The notes: a model not told the origin generated them from the letters alone. Positions 8,803-18,282 are shown, counted from the stretch's first letter. The stretch is DNA of 64,000 nt from Acidimicrobiales bacterium (GCA_040219515.1 JAVJSI010000014.1:248001-312000); one strand, 5' to 3'. Numbers and translations: made by a program.

Positions 8803-9789
8803 ATGTTCCCTCTCGCCCCGACGCTGCTGGCAGCTTCGGAGTCGGCCCGCGACAACTTCGTCGACCTCGATGTCACGGCGGTCTGGTGGGTGGGTCTCGC
8901 GGCGGCGATCGCGATCCTGCTCGGCGTCGACCTCTACCGCCATCGCGACGACCACGAGCCGAGCACGCGCGAGGCGCTGACCGAGACGCTGATCTGGATC
9001 TCGTTCGGGCTGTCGTTCTCGGTCGTGGTCCTGGTCGGGTTCGGCGGCGACGCCTTCGGCGAGTACACCTCGGGCTATCTCATCGAGAAGTCCCTCAGCA
9101 TCGACAACGTGTTCGTCTGGTCGATCCTGTTCTCGTCGATGGCGATCCCGCTGCGTTACCAGCACCGGGTGCTGTTCTGGGGCATCTTCGGCGCGCTGAC
9201 CCTGCGGCTGGTCTTCATCCTCGTGGGCGCGGCGCTCATCCAACGCTTCGTGTGGATCCTTGTGGTGTTCGGGGTGTTCCTGATCTTCACGGGTCTGCGG
9301 ATCATCCGGCACCGCGACGACGAGGGCGAGAAGGAATCGACCCTCGGTCTCGGTCTCCTGCGACGCATCATGCCAGTGACCGACGAGTTCGACGGCCACA
9401 AGTTCTTCACCGTCGTCAACGGCGCGAGGGCGGCGACGCCGCTCTTTGCCGCGCTCGTCGTGGTCGAGTTGACCGATGTGATCTTCGCCCTCGACTCGGT
9501 GCCGGCGGTGCTCGCAGTGTCCAACGAGCCGTTCATCGTGTTCGCCTCGAACGCCTTCGCCATTCTCGGGCTACGGGCCATGTATTTCTTGCTGGCCGAT
9601 GCGCGCCAGCGCTTCCACTATCTGTCCCATGCCCTCGGTGGAATCCTGATCTTCGTCGGAGCGAAGATGGCGGCAAGCCAGTGGTATCACCTCGAGACCT
9701 ACATCTCGCTGGGCGTGATTCTCACCATGATGGCGGCCGCCATCGTGTTCAGCGAGGCCAAGACCCGACGAGAATCGGTGGTGGTCTGA
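8803..9789 (+). CDS. TerC family integral membrane protein
   Basis: 328 residues with about eight or nine membrane helices. The TerC signature is clear: EKSLSIDNVFVWSILFSS in the third helix and ELTDVIFALDSVPAVLA in the second half, each with the buried Asp typical of the family. The cytoplasmic loop has HRDDEGEKEST, and the end is charged. TerC/Alx proteins are linked to tellurite resistance and metal (Mn) homeostasis. ATG 8803 has TACGTT six bases upstream. An inverted repeat (8772-8793) spans the upstream stop codon and this promoter. The GlpD-like gene follows after 3 bp. Confidence 0.9.
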   Translation: MFPLAPTLLAASESARDNFVDLDVTAVWWVGLAAAIAILLGVDLYRHRDDHEPSTREALTETLIWISFGLSFSVVVLVGFGGDAFGEYTSGYLIEKSLSIDNVFVWSILFSSMAIPLRYQHRVLFWGIFGALTLRLVFILVGAALIQRFVWILVVFGVFLIFTGLRIIRHRDDEGEKESTLGLGLLRRIMPVTDEFDGHKFFTVVNGARAATPLFAALVVVELTDVIFALDSVPAVLAVSNEPFIVFASNAFAILGLRAMYFLLADARQRFHYLSHALGGILIFVGAKMAASQWYHLETYISLGVILTMMAAAIVFSEAKTRRESVVV

Positions 9790-9792
9790 CTC

Positions 9793-11388
9793 GTGCTGAC
9801 GCCCTCGTCCCGATCCGCCCGGCTCGACGAACTCGAGGCCGATCGCTTCGACCTGATCGTCGTGGGTGGGGGCATCACCGGTGCCGGCGTGGCCCGGGAT
9901 GCGTCGGGGCGCGGTCTGCGGGTCGCGCTGATCGAGGGCGACGACTTCGCGGCCGGCACCTCGTCCCGGTCGTCGAAGCTGATTCACGGTGGCCTGCGGT
10001 ATCTGGCCAGTGGCGAGGTCGATCTCGTGCGCAAGACCGCCCGTGAGCGCACCGCCGTGCACGCGATGGCGCCCCACCTGGCCGAGCCGTGCTGGATGGT
10101 CGTGCCCGCTCGGAACCGGGCCGCGGTGACGACCTTCCGTGCCGGCATCGGCACCTACGAGAAGCTCGGTGGCATCGACGGCGCCGACCGTCACCAGGTG
10201 TGGAAGGGCGACGATGTGGCCGCCCACGAACCGCTGCTGCGTACCGACCCGTACAACTACGCCGTCGCCTATCGCGAGTACCTGACCGACGACGCCCGAC
10301 TCGTGCTCGCCACGCTGCGGGCGGCGGACGCGACGGGCGCGGTCACCGCCAGTCGCCTGCCCGCGGTGGGTGTCGTACACGAGGGCCAACGGATCGACGG
10401 GGTGGTGGCCCGGTGTACGACGACCGGGCGTGAGGTCACCGTGCGCGGCGACGTGGTGGTGAACGCGGCCGGCCCCTGGGTCGAACGGATCGCGAGGATG
10501 GAACAGGACCCGCCCGCGACCAGGCTGCATCTGTCCAAGGGTGTCCACATCGTCGTGCCCCGATCTCGCTTTCCGGTCAACCATCTGGTGATCTGCAACA
10601 CCGCGGACAAGCGGTCGATCTTCGTGATCCCGCGCGGTGACACCGTCTACATCGGCACCACCGACACGAGCTATCACGGCGACCGGCCGCTGTGGCCCGA
10701 GATCGAGCGGTCCGACGTCGACTACCTCCTCGCGCCGATGACCCGCTACTTCGACATGGAGCCGCTGACGTCGTCGGACGTCGTGGCCGCGTGGGCGGGG
10801 GTCCGGCCGCTCATCGCCCAGGAGGGCAAGGAGGCCAAGGAGATGTCGCGCAAGGACGAGGTGACGGTCGGCCCGGGCGGCATGATCTCGATCGCCGGCG
10901 GAAAGCTCACCGGGTTCCGACGTCTCGCCGAGGACGTGATGGACGTGGTGGCCGACCGGATGGGACGGCGCCTCGGCCCCGGACCAGGACTGGCCCCACT
11001 GCCCGGTGGCCTCCCGGTCGACGCCGATCCGGACCGGCTCGCCACCCGACTGCGCCGGCTCTACGGGTCCGAGGCGGCCGATGTGCTCGCCCTCGGCCCG
11101 GTGCCGCTCGTCGACGGCGAACCGGTCGTGGCCGGCGAGGTCGACTGGGCCGTCGACGTCGAGGCGGCCACCACCCTCGTCGACGTCGTCTATCGACGCA
11201 CCCGTCTCGCCTGGTACCTCCCGGCCCGCCGAGCGGAGTTGGCGGCGGCCGTCGCCGAGCGCATGGCCGACCGCCTCGGCTGGTCGGCCGAGGAGCGCGC
11301 CGCCCAGGAGGCCACGGTGCACGCACGTTTCGCCGACGAACTCGCCTTCGACTCCTCGCCACCGGCCGACCAGGGAGCCCACTCATGA
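9793..11388 (+). CDS. glpD: FAD-dependent glycerol-3-phosphate dehydrogenase
   Basis: 531 residues. The N-terminal Rossmann motif IVVGGGITGAGVARDAS binds FAD, and GTSSRSSKLIHGGLRYL is the GlpD/GlpA signature. A C-terminal all-helical cap (about 390-520) is present. The enzyme oxidises sn-glycerol-3-phosphate to dihydroxyacetone phosphate and passes electrons to the quinone pool at the inner membrane face. Start is GTG 9793, 3 bp after terC. The end overlaps the next gene as ATGA, giving a coupled trio with an AGPS-like flavoenzyme and an FGGY kinase. The trio suggests supply of DHAP for glycerol or ether-lipid metabolism. Confidence 0.92.
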   Translation: MLTPSSRSARLDELEADRFDLIVVGGGITGAGVARDASGRGLRVALIEGDDFAAGTSSRSSKLIHGGLRYLASGEVDLVRKTARERTAVHAMAPHLAEPCWMVVPARNRAAVTTFRAGIGTYEKLGGIDGADRHQVWKGDDVAAHEPLLRTDPYNYAVAYREYLTDDARLVLATLRAADATGAVTASRLPAVGVVHEGQRIDGVVARCTTTGREVTVRGDVVVNAAGPWVERIARMEQDPPATRLHLSKGVHIVVPRSRFPVNHLVICNTADKRSIFVIPRGDTVYIGTTDTSYHGDRPLWPEIERSDVDYLLAPMTRYFDMEPLTSSDVVAAWAGVRPLIAQEGKEAKEMSRKDEVTVGPGGMISIAGGKLTGFRRLAEDVMDVVADRMGRRLGPGPGLAPLPGGLPVDADPDRLATRLRRLYGSEAADVLALGPVPLVDGEPVVAGEVDWAVDVEAATTLVDVVYRRTRLAWYLPARRAELAAAVAERMADRLGWSAEERAAQEATVHARFADELAFDSSPPADQGAHS

Positions 11389-12779
11389 CGCTGCTCGATG
11401 ATCTGCGCGACAACCTCGACCCCGCGTCGCTGCTCCTCGGCGAGACCGAGCGATCCGAGCGGGCCCGCGACACGTGGATGCGGTCGCAGATCCCGATTTC
11501 GGCCGGTCGGGCGGTCGTCGCTCCCGTGGCCGTCTGCGCGCCGGTATCGGCCGACCAGCTCGCCGAGGTCGTGCGCATCTGTCGGCGTCACGGTGCACCG
11601 ATGATCCCGCGTGGCGGAGGGTCCGGGGTCGTAGGCGGGGTGCTGTCCTCGGCCGGCTCGGTCGTGCTCTCGACCGAGCGCATGACCGGGCTGCGAGCGC
11701 TGTCGTCCGACGATCTCACCGCCACCTTCGGCGCGGGCACCAACGGTCTGGCGGCCGAGGAACGGATGCAGGCGGAGGGACTCACGATCGGTCACTGGCC
11801 CCAGTCGATCGAGATCTCGACGGTGGGTGGCTGGGTGGCCACCCGGGCATCGGGCCAGTACTCGACGGCCTACGGCAACATCGAGGACGTCGTGCTCTCG
11901 CTCGAGGCCGTGCTCGCCGACGGCACCATCTATCGGGGCCGAGACACACCACGAGCGGCCGCGGGGCCGGACCTGCGGCAGCTGCTGCTGGGATCGGAAG
12001 GCACGCTCGGGATCGTGACCGAGGTGACGTTCTCACTACGTGAACGGCCCGAACCGGGCATGCGGCAGGCCTTCCACTTCGCCGACTTCGACGACGGTCT
12101 GGACGCGATCCGTCGGGTCATGCGAGCGGGTTGGCGTCCGCCGGTGGTGCGGCTCTACGACGGTCGCGAGTCGTGGCGTCACTTCCGCGACCAGATGCCC
12201 AAGGGCCACGCCATGTTGATCTTCCTCCACGAGGGACCGCCCGGACTGGCCCCGCTCGAAGCCGCCGCGGTGGCCGGCATCTGCACTGCAGGGGGCGGCT
12301 CCGTCGCACCGTCCGAGGCCGTCGACGGCTGGTTCGAACATCGCAACGCCGTGCCCAGCTGGGACGAGCTCCTCCGGACCGGCGTGGTGGCCGACACGAT
12401 CGAGGTGGCCACCGACTGGTCGCGGTTACCGGCGCTCTACACCGCGGTGAGGGCCGCGCTCGAGGCGGTGCCCGGGGTGGTCGCGGCCTCGGCCCATTCG
12501 TCACACGCCTACCGGTCCGGCGCCAACCTCTACTTCACACTGGCCGCCACCCCGAGCGATCCGTCCGAGTTCACGGCCACCTACGACGCCTGTTGGGCGG
12601 CGGCGATGACGGCCGCCGATGGCCTCGGTGCCGGACTGGCCCATCACCACGGCGTCGGTCGGGTGCGCCGTGACTGGATGACGGCCGAGGTGGGTGAGTC
12701 CGGCGTCTCGATGCTGCGGGCGGTGAAGTCGTCGCTCGACCCCGACGGCCTGATGAATCCCGGCGTGCTGATCCCGTGA
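11385..12779 (+). CDS. FAD-binding oxidase, alkylglycerone-phosphate-synthase (AGPS) like
   Basis: 464 residues of the vanillyl-alcohol-oxidase fold. FAD-binding pieces are IPRGGGSGVVGGV, then IGHWPQSIEISTVGGWVATR with ASGQYSTAYGNIEDVVLS, which closely follows the AGPS wording (PxSxExSTxGGWVATRASG..YGNIED). The C-terminal cap has the paired His region GLAHHHGVGRVRRDW and ends in DPDGLMNPGVL. AGPS exchanges the acyl chain of acyl-DHAP for a fatty alcohol in ether-lipid synthesis; related bacterial proteins may instead oxidise hydroxyacids. The ATG overlaps the glpD stop (ATGA) and the 3' end overlaps the kinase start (GTGA), a coupling that favours a DHAP-related substrate. Confidence 0.83.
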   Translation: MTLLDDLRDNLDPASLLLGETERSERARDTWMRSQIPISAGRAVVAPVAVCAPVSADQLAEVVRICRRHGAPMIPRGGGSGVVGGVLSSAGSVVLSTERMTGLRALSSDDLTATFGAGTNGLAAEERMQAEGLTIGHWPQSIEISTVGGWVATRASGQYSTAYGNIEDVVLSLEAVLADGTIYRGRDTPRAAAGPDLRQLLLGSEGTLGIVTEVTFSLRERPEPGMRQAFHFADFDDGLDAIRRVMRAGWRPPVVRLYDGRESWRHFRDQMPKGHAMLIFLHEGPPGLAPLEAAAVAGICTAGGGSVAPSEAVDGWFEHRNAVPSWDELLRTGVVADTIEVATDWSRLPALYTAVRAALEAVPGVVAASAHSSHAYRSGANLYFTLAATPSDPSEFTATYDACWAAAMTAADGLGAGLAHHHGVGRVRRDWMTAEVGESGVSMLRAVKSSLDPDGLMNPGVLIP

Positions 12780-14077
12780 CCGGCGGGCGCGGGCTGGTGG
12801 CGGGCCTCGACGTCGGCACCACCACGATCCGGCTCGGCCTGTTCGATCCGGCCTCCGGCGAACGTGTCGCCTTCGTCCACGAGCAGGTCGCGCTCGAGGT
12901 GCCCTTCGTCGGCGCGGTGGAACAGGACGCCGCCGCCTTCGTGGCGGCGACCGAGCGATTGTGGGGCGCGGCACTCGGCCAGGCCGGCGTGGCGGCGGGC
13001 GACGTCGACACGCTCGGCATCGCCAACCAGCGAGCCACCATCGTGTGCTGGTCGGCGGCCACCGGCCAACCGATCCGACCGGCCGTGGGGTGGCAGGACA
13101 GCCGCACCGCAGCGACCGTGGCCGAACTCGTGGCCGAGGGGATCCCGATCAACACCTCGGCGTCGTGCACGAAGATGGCCTGGCTCCTCGAGCACGACCC
13201 GGCGGTGGTCGCAGCCGCGGCCGACGGCACGCTACGGATGGGCACGGTCGACGCGTGGATGACCTGGGCCCTGTCCGACGGCGCTGCGTTCGTGACCGAG
13301 CCGGGCAACGCGGCGGCGACGGGGCTCTACGATGTCCGCCGAGGTGACTGGTCCGAGGGTGCACTCGAATTCTTCGGCGTGCCCCGGCAGCCATTGCCCG
13401 ACATCGTTGCGTCCGACGCTGCCGTGGGACCGGCCCATTGGCTCGATCCCAGCGGCCAGGTCGTACTCCACGCCCGACTCGGCGACCAGATGGCGGCCTG
13501 CGCCGCCCACGAGCTGCGTGACGGCGAAGCCAAGCTCACCCTCGGCACATCGGCGATGCTCGACGTCCACGTCGGCGACACCGCCACACCCGCGCCCGAC
13601 GGCTGCTACCTGCTGCCACTGTGGCGCCGTGCGCGGGGCGGTGCGCCCTTCATCCACGAGGGGTCGATCAACACCGCCGGAAGCGTCGTCGAGTGGCTGG
13701 TACGGATCGGGCTGCTCGACCGGGTCGCCGACCTCGACGCAGTGGCGGGCGAGGGCCGGACCGGTGCGGTGACCTTCGTGCCGGCGCTGGCCGGACTCGG
13801 CACCCCGCACCACGACCCGGCCGCTCGCGGCGAATGGTCCGGTCTCGCCCTCGACACCACCCGCCCGGACATGGTCCGGGCCGTCGTCGAGGGCATCGCC
13901 CACCGCGTCGACGAACTGGCCGCTCACATGGGCGTCACGGCGCTGGCCGTCGACGGTGGGCTGAGCCGCTCGGCCGTGTTGCTCGAGAGCCTCGCCGGGC
14001 GTGGCCTGGCCGTCCGCCGGCCCGACGACGTCGAGGCGAGCCTGCGGGGCGCCGCCCTCTTCGCCGCTACGAGTTGA
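12776..14077 (+). CDS. FGGY-family carbohydrate kinase (glycerol-kinase-like)
   Basis: 433 residues. VAGLDVGTTTIRLGLFD is the first ATP phosphate loop of FGGY kinases. GIANQRATIVCW and AVGWQDSRT match the glycerol/xylulose kinase substrate region. ALAGLGTPHHDPAARG and VEGIAHRVDEL belong to the C-terminal domain, and LAVDGGLSRS is the adenosine motif. It is about 60 residues shorter than typical GlpK. It overlaps the AGPS-like gene as GTGA and should phosphorylate glycerol or a related polyol to feed the GlpD-like enzyme. The 3' end overlaps the convergent secreted-protein gene by 11 bp. Confidence 0.87.
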   Translation: MTGGRGLVAGLDVGTTTIRLGLFDPASGERVAFVHEQVALEVPFVGAVEQDAAAFVAATERLWGAALGQAGVAAGDVDTLGIANQRATIVCWSAATGQPIRPAVGWQDSRTAATVAELVAEGIPINTSASCTKMAWLLEHDPAVVAAAADGTLRMGTVDAWMTWALSDGAAFVTEPGNAAATGLYDVRRGDWSEGALEFFGVPRQPLPDIVASDAAVGPAHWLDPSGQVVLHARLGDQMAACAAHELRDGEAKLTLGTSAMLDVHVGDTATPAPDGCYLLPLWRRARGGAPFIHEGSINTAGSVVEWLVRIGLLDRVADLDAVAGEGRTGAVTFVPALAGLGTPHHDPAARGEWSGLALDTTRPDMVRAVVEGIAHRVDELAAHMGVTALAVDGGLSRSAVLLESLAGRGLAVRRPDDVEASLRGAALFAATS

Positions 14078-14927
14078 TGACGGCCTCGAGCTCGACGACG
14101 TCGATGCTGAGCGGGGTCGTGAGGCTGACCGTGCCCCAGACCGTCCACTCGCCGGCGGTCCGATCGGTCTGCTGCCAGATCGTCCAGTGGGCGGTGGCCG
14201 ACGCCGCCATGGCCTCCTCGCCACTCGACCGGTAGGCGTAGGTGCACGCGCTGGTCTGGTCGTCGGGCCCGTCGGTCGACCATCGGGTGCGGGCGTCGTC
14301 GGTGCACACGAGCCGGTCGCCGTTGCCGAGGTCCCAGGTGACGTGGCGGAACTCCGGTCGCACGGTGGCCCACACCGGGCCGGCCTGGGCCGACGCGGCG
14401 TCGTAGTCGAGTTCGCTGTCCACCGCGAACCACGACTCGACCCCGACGACATGGGTCACGGCCGGCGCGGTGACCGCCACCGGGGACTCGAACACGATGC
14501 TGTCGAGCGCGAACCGGGCGACCTCGGGTGTCGTGATGAGCGGGCCGGGCGGATCGACGACCGGGTCGAAGACGGCGACGATCGGGTAGCCCGGGTAGAT
14601 GTCGGCGAAGGGGTCGGTGTACCAACAGTTGAAGACATACGTGTCGCCCACGGTGGGGTCGGCGATGCCCACGATGTCGACACCCGTCGACGTGACCACC
14701 ACCGAGAACCAGGCGCAATAGATCCGCGGCCCGTCGTAGGGCGCGCCGGGTGTGTCGGTGAGCGAGAGCGTGCCCGGTGTGGCGGCGGTGACGACGAGCG
14801 TGTGGTCGTCCCAGATCGTGCCGGTGGGTTCGTCGTCGTCCGTCTGGGCGGCGGCGGGCCCACCGACGATCGTGACCAGCGACACGATCGCCGAGACGAT
14901 GCCGATGGCAAGTGTGTGTCTGCGCAT
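14067..14927 (-). CDS. Secreted protein of unknown function
   Basis: 286 residues. A signal peptide is clear: basic MRRH, a hydrophobic core, and a likely cleavage after GGPAAA before QTDDDEPTG. The mature part is beta-rich with aromatic and Thr/Val strands and four cysteines spread through it (YCAWF, FNCWYTD, VCTDDART, ACTYAY), consistent with disulphides outside the membrane. WDLGNGDRLVC followed by CTYAYRSSGEEA recalls PKD/Ig-like extracellular proteins, but I cannot assign a family. A Shine-Dalgarno-like GAGAGG lies six bases before ATG 14927. The 14955-17126 gene ends 27 bp upstream on the same strand, so the two may be cotranscribed. Confidence 0.75.
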   Translation of the reverse strand: MRRHTLAIGIVSAIVSLVTIVGGPAAAQTDDDEPTGTIWDDHTLVVTAATPGTLSLTDTPGAPYDGPRIYCAWFSVVVTSTGVDIVGIADPTVGDTYVFNCWYTDPFADIYPGYPIVAVFDPVVDPPGPLITTPEVARFALDSIVFESPVAVTAPAVTHVVGVESWFAVDSELDYDAASAQAGPVWATVRPEFRHVTWDLGNGDRLVCTDDARTRWSTDGPDDQTSACTYAYRSSGEEAMAASATAHWTIWQQTDRTAGEWTVWGTVSLTTPLSIDVVELEAVINS

Positions 14928-14954
14928 GGCGTGCCTCTCGGGTCGTGGCCGGGT

Positions 14955-17126
14955 TCAGGACGCCGCGTGGGTTGCCAAAGCTTCCAGCACACTCGCGCGA
15001 CTCCAGGTCGCATGTTGGTATTGCAAGCCTGCCACGTCAAGGCCCTGGCGGGTTGCGTGGCCGCAATGGGTCCAGATCAGCACGACCACGTCTCGCGCCG
15101 GGTCGACGGCGCCGACCCAGTCGAGGCTGGGCGGCTTTCGTCGCTCGCTCTCGTGCCAGCGCAGGTCACGTAGTCCCAGATCGGCTTCCAGCGGCTCGGC
15201 CCAGGGTTGGCGGCGACCGCCCACGATGTGCACGACCTTGCCCTGCAAGGAGGGACGGAGCCGGGAGGCGATGTCGCTGTCGCGCTTCTCTCGCCATTCC
15301 TGGAAGTCGACCAGGTCGTCGAGTACGGCGCGGAGCCGCTCGACCGCGGCGTCCACCTCGTCGTCCTCGCCGGCCGGCCATCGCTCGCGCAGCGTGAACG
15401 CGATCTCGGTGGCGAAGTCGGGGTCACCGAGTCCGGCACCGTCGATCGCGGCCGCGAGCAGGATCGACCGTCCGGTGTCGACGGTGTCGTCGTGTTCGAG
15501 AAAGAGGCGAGCGGTGGCGGCCCGGAGACGCACCTGGTCGCGGCGGGGCAGCATGGCCCGGGCCCGTTCCCCGAGTTCGAGGACCTCGTCGATCTCGCCG
15601 GCGTCGACATGGTCCTCGATGGCCTCACGGAGATACGGCGCGAGAGCGGCCGTGTTGATGTCCCACGTCAGGAGTTCGGCCAGCGCCTCGTCGGGCATGC
15701 GATGGGGCTCGGGCCAGCGCTGCAACGCCCGTTCGAGCCAGGCCTCGGGATCGGCCGGTGCACACTCACGAGCGACCCGCACGGCGAGGTCGTCGCGTAG
15801 GCGGGGGAACACGGCCGGCAGGAGCCGATCGAGCACTTCCTTGCCCGCGAGCTCGTCGAGGATCACCTCGGCGATCTCGCGGACCGCACCGTCGGGCAGC
15901 TTCGGGAGTTCGGCGGCGAGCCGGGCCACGTTGGACTCGACGCCCAGATCGATCTCGCGCAGCAGCGAGGCCACCTCGGTGGGAATGCTGTAGTGCAGAC
16001 CGGCGCTCAGTCGGCGGAACGCATCGCCGGCGCGGAACCGGCTCGGTTGGTCGAGCAGATCGATGACCGTCTGGTGGTCGCCGATGTCGTAGGCGGCTTC
16101 GGCGGTGATCGAACGAACGACGGGGTCGTCGGGCGCCAGGGGCAGGATGTGGTCCTGGAGCAGGTTCAACCACTGCGTCGGTTCGATCGCGTCGATGCGA
16201 CGCAGCCGTTCGGCCAGGGCCTGCACCAGCGCCGGGTCGGTTCCGCCACCCGGGGCCGCCGGTGCGGTCCCTCCCTCTGCTGGGTCCGCCGCCGGTACCT
16301 TCGGCACCGGCGGCTGTGGTGCAGGGGCGGGAGCGACCTTGTGGGTCTCGATGGCGAACGACAGCCGGGTCGACAGCAACGGCTCCGGCACGAACGAGAG
16401 ATCGACCGAGTAGGTGCCGGCGGCGAGAGGCCGCACCGGGACGTGGAGATAGTCGTCCTGGTCGGCTCGCTCCTTCTCGATGCCGCCGACGACGGCGCCG
16501 GGTGGGTCGGAGTCGACGAGCACCGAGTGGACGTGGTCGCCACCACCCGGCGAATGTACCTCGATCACCGCGGTGGCGACTTCGCCCAGCTCGAGGCTGC
16601 GTTCGCGCACCTCGTGGCCGTGGGGATCGAGCACGCGGACCAGGCGACCGAAGTTCGATTCGGCGTAGAACGAGTTGCCCCGGAGTCGATGCACCACCCG
16701 CCGCCAGGCCTCGCGCGACTCGTGGTCGGAACGGGGCGGCCGCATGCCCTCGGCCGGGGCTCGCCAGGCGAAGTACGGCGGTTGGGTGGGGTGCGAGCGC
16801 AGCGGCGGGGTGAGTGCGTCGTCGTCCTCCACCACGGGCCAGGGACCGACCTTGATCGTCAGATGGAGTCCGTTGCGGCCCCGGTCGGCGCCGGTGACCG
16901 AGGCATAGCGAGCCGGGTCGACCTGGCTGTAGGGCGAATCCGAGAGGATCACGATCGCACCGTCGCCCACCTGCACCTCGAGGTCGGGGGCCAGCCACCG
17001 TTCGGCGTAGGTGATGTCGAACTCGGTGCCCTCGGGTGCGGACACGAGCGCGACGTTCTGCTGGCGGTACTGGAGAATCCGTCCGGCCTTGAGCAGGTGC
17101 AACAACTGAGGGGTGCCATCCGCCAT
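14955..17126 (-). CDS. Large cytoplasmic protein with DUF2325-like C-terminal domain
   Basis: 723 residues, no signal or membrane helix. The N-terminal ~250 residues are beta-rich with surface Trp/Tyr (for example YFAWRAPAEGMRPPR). A Pro/Ala-rich linker (about 265-300) follows, then a long helical region (300-620) resembling TPR/HEAT arrays. The last ~95 residues are a small Rossmann-like domain, GKVVHIVGGRRQPW then VVVLIWTHCGHATRQGL, which fits the VGG..(D/T)x(I/C)SH pattern of DUF2325. Family function is unknown. ATG 17126 has TAACCT six bases upstream, so it probably heads a two-gene unit with the secreted protein. Confidence 0.8.
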   Translation of the reverse strand: MADGTPQLLHLLKAGRILQYRQQNVALVSAPEGTEFDITYAERWLAPDLEVQVGDGAIVILSDSPYSQVDPARYASVTGADRGRNGLHLTIKVGPWPVVEDDDALTPPLRSHPTQPPYFAWRAPAEGMRPPRSDHESREAWRRVVHRLRGNSFYAESNFGRLVRVLDPHGHEVRERSLELGEVATAVIEVHSPGGGDHVHSVLVDSDPPGAVVGGIEKERADQDDYLHVPVRPLAAGTYSVDLSFVPEPLLSTRLSFAIETHKVAPAPAPQPPVPKVPAADPAEGGTAPAAPGGGTDPALVQALAERLRRIDAIEPTQWLNLLQDHILPLAPDDPVVRSITAEAAYDIGDHQTVIDLLDQPSRFRAGDAFRRLSAGLHYSIPTEVASLLREIDLGVESNVARLAAELPKLPDGAVREIAEVILDELAGKEVLDRLLPAVFPRLRDDLAVRVARECAPADPEAWLERALQRWPEPHRMPDEALAELLTWDINTAALAPYLREAIEDHVDAGEIDEVLELGERARAMLPRRDQVRLRAATARLFLEHDDTVDTGRSILLAAAIDGAGLGDPDFATEIAFTLRERWPAGEDDEVDAAVERLRAVLDDLVDFQEWREKRDSDIASRLRPSLQGKVVHIVGGRRQPWAEPLEADLGLRDLRWHESERRKPPSLDWVGAVDPARDVVVLIWTHCGHATRQGLDVAGLQYQHATWSRASVLEALATHAAS

Positions 17127-17132
17127 GGCGGG

Positions 17133-17138
17133 AGGTTA
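17133..17138 (-). promoter_or_regulatory. -10 box TAACCT, leaderless start at 17126
   Basis: Six bases upstream of the DUF2325-like gene's ATG. The cyclase promoter TACGCT (17173-17178, GTG 17185) faces the other way 35 bp off. Confidence 0.55.
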
Positions 17139-17172
17139 GGGGCCGTGCCCGGGCGGAGCGAGGCCGGACGCC

Positions 17173-17178
17173 TACGCT
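17173..17178 (+). promoter_or_regulatory. -10 box TACGCT, leaderless start at 17185
   Basis: Six bases upstream of the GTG of the adenylate cyclase. Confidence 0.55.
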
Positions 17179-17184
17179 GCCCGG

Positions 17185-18282
17185 GTGGCCCGCATACGAC
17201 GTCGCCGAGCCCGCTCGGTCAGAGAGGTCCTCGACGGGCTCGGCCTCGAGCCCGAGCTCATCGAAGAGGCCGAGGAGGCCGGCACCGCCGAGCTGTTGGC
17301 CATCGATGCGCTCGTGCTTCCCGAACGAGGCAAGCTCACCCTCGAGGAGCTGGCCGACAAGGTCGGCGCCGAACCCGAGCAGATCCGCCTCATCTGGCGG
17401 GGTCTGGGTTTCGTCGAGCCCGTCGAGGACGACCCGTTCTTCAGCAAGACCGACGTTCGCATCCTCAAGAACCTCCTGGCGCTCACCGAGGCCGGGATCA
17501 TCGAACCACTGGTGTCGTTGCAGCTGGCCCGGGTGCTCGGCCAGGCCATGTCCCAGATCGCGACTGCGGTCGTCGACGCCACCGAGGCCCAGGCGGCCGA
17601 GGCCCGCGAGTCCGACACCGAGTCACGGGCCGGCCTCGCGTTGAGCGCCGGCGAGTTGCTCCCGTTTCTGTCCGACGCGGTGGAGTACACGTTCCGGCGC
17701 CATCTTCGGGCCGCGGCGCGGCGCCGCGTCGATCTCGCGATGCTGGCCGACGGTTCCGCGCAGGTGATCGGCTTCGCCGACCTCGTCCGGTTCACCGAAC
17801 TCAGCCTGCAGCTCGACGACGCCGCGCTGGCCGAGGTCGTCGGCCGCTTCGACGCCATGGTCCATCGCGTCGTGGTCGAACACGACGGGCGGGTCGTGAA
17901 GATGATCGGCGACGCGGCGATGTTCACCACCGTCGACCCGTCGCATGGAGGCCGCATCGCGCTCGAGCTCGTCGAGGCGGTTGCTGCCGACAAGGCGCTG
18001 GGCGGTGTTCGCGTGGGCATGGCCTACGGACCGGTGCTGTCGCGCGACGGCGACGTCTACGGCCCCGTCGTGAACATGGCGAGTCGCATGGTCGGCATCG
18101 GCCGGGCGGGCGCCGTCAACGTCAGCCAGGAGCTGCGCGACGCGCTCGGCCCTGACCCCCGATTCGCCCTTCGGAGCCTCGGTACCCGGCCGCTGCGCCA
18201 CATCGGCGACACCCGCGTGTACCGCCTGCGTCCGGGCCCCGACTGGTCGACACACGCCGATCGTGCCACGATCGCGCCATGA
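17185..18282 (+). CDS. Class III adenylate cyclase with N-terminal helical regulatory domain
   Basis: 365 residues. An N-terminal helical region (about 1-140) resembles the adenylate cyclase regulatory domain found in mycobacterial cyclases. The cyclase homology domain (about 185-350) has metal Asp199 in GFADLVRFT, Lys239 and Asp243 in VVKMIGDAAMF, an Asp290 placed as the adenine-selecting residue, and Asn297/Arg301 in YGPVVNMASR for the transition state. All catalytic positions look intact, so it should make cAMP; no membrane helix is present. GTG 17185 has TACGCT six bases upstream. Its end overlaps the Ddn gene start (ATGA). Confidence 0.9.
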   Translation: MARIRRRRARSVREVLDGLGLEPELIEEAEEAGTAELLAIDALVLPERGKLTLEELADKVGAEPEQIRLIWRGLGFVEPVEDDPFFSKTDVRILKNLLALTEAGIIEPLVSLQLARVLGQAMSQIATAVVDATEAQAAEARESDTESRAGLALSAGELLPFLSDAVEYTFRRHLRAAARRRVDLAMLADGSAQVIGFADLVRFTELSLQLDDAALAEVVGRFDAMVHRVVVEHDGRVVKMIGDAAMFTTVDPSHGGRIALELVEAVAADKALGGVRVGMAYGPVLSRDGDVYGPVVNMASRMVGIGRAGAVNVSQELRDALGPDPRFALRSLGTRPLRHIGDTRVYRLRPGPDWSTHADRATIAP

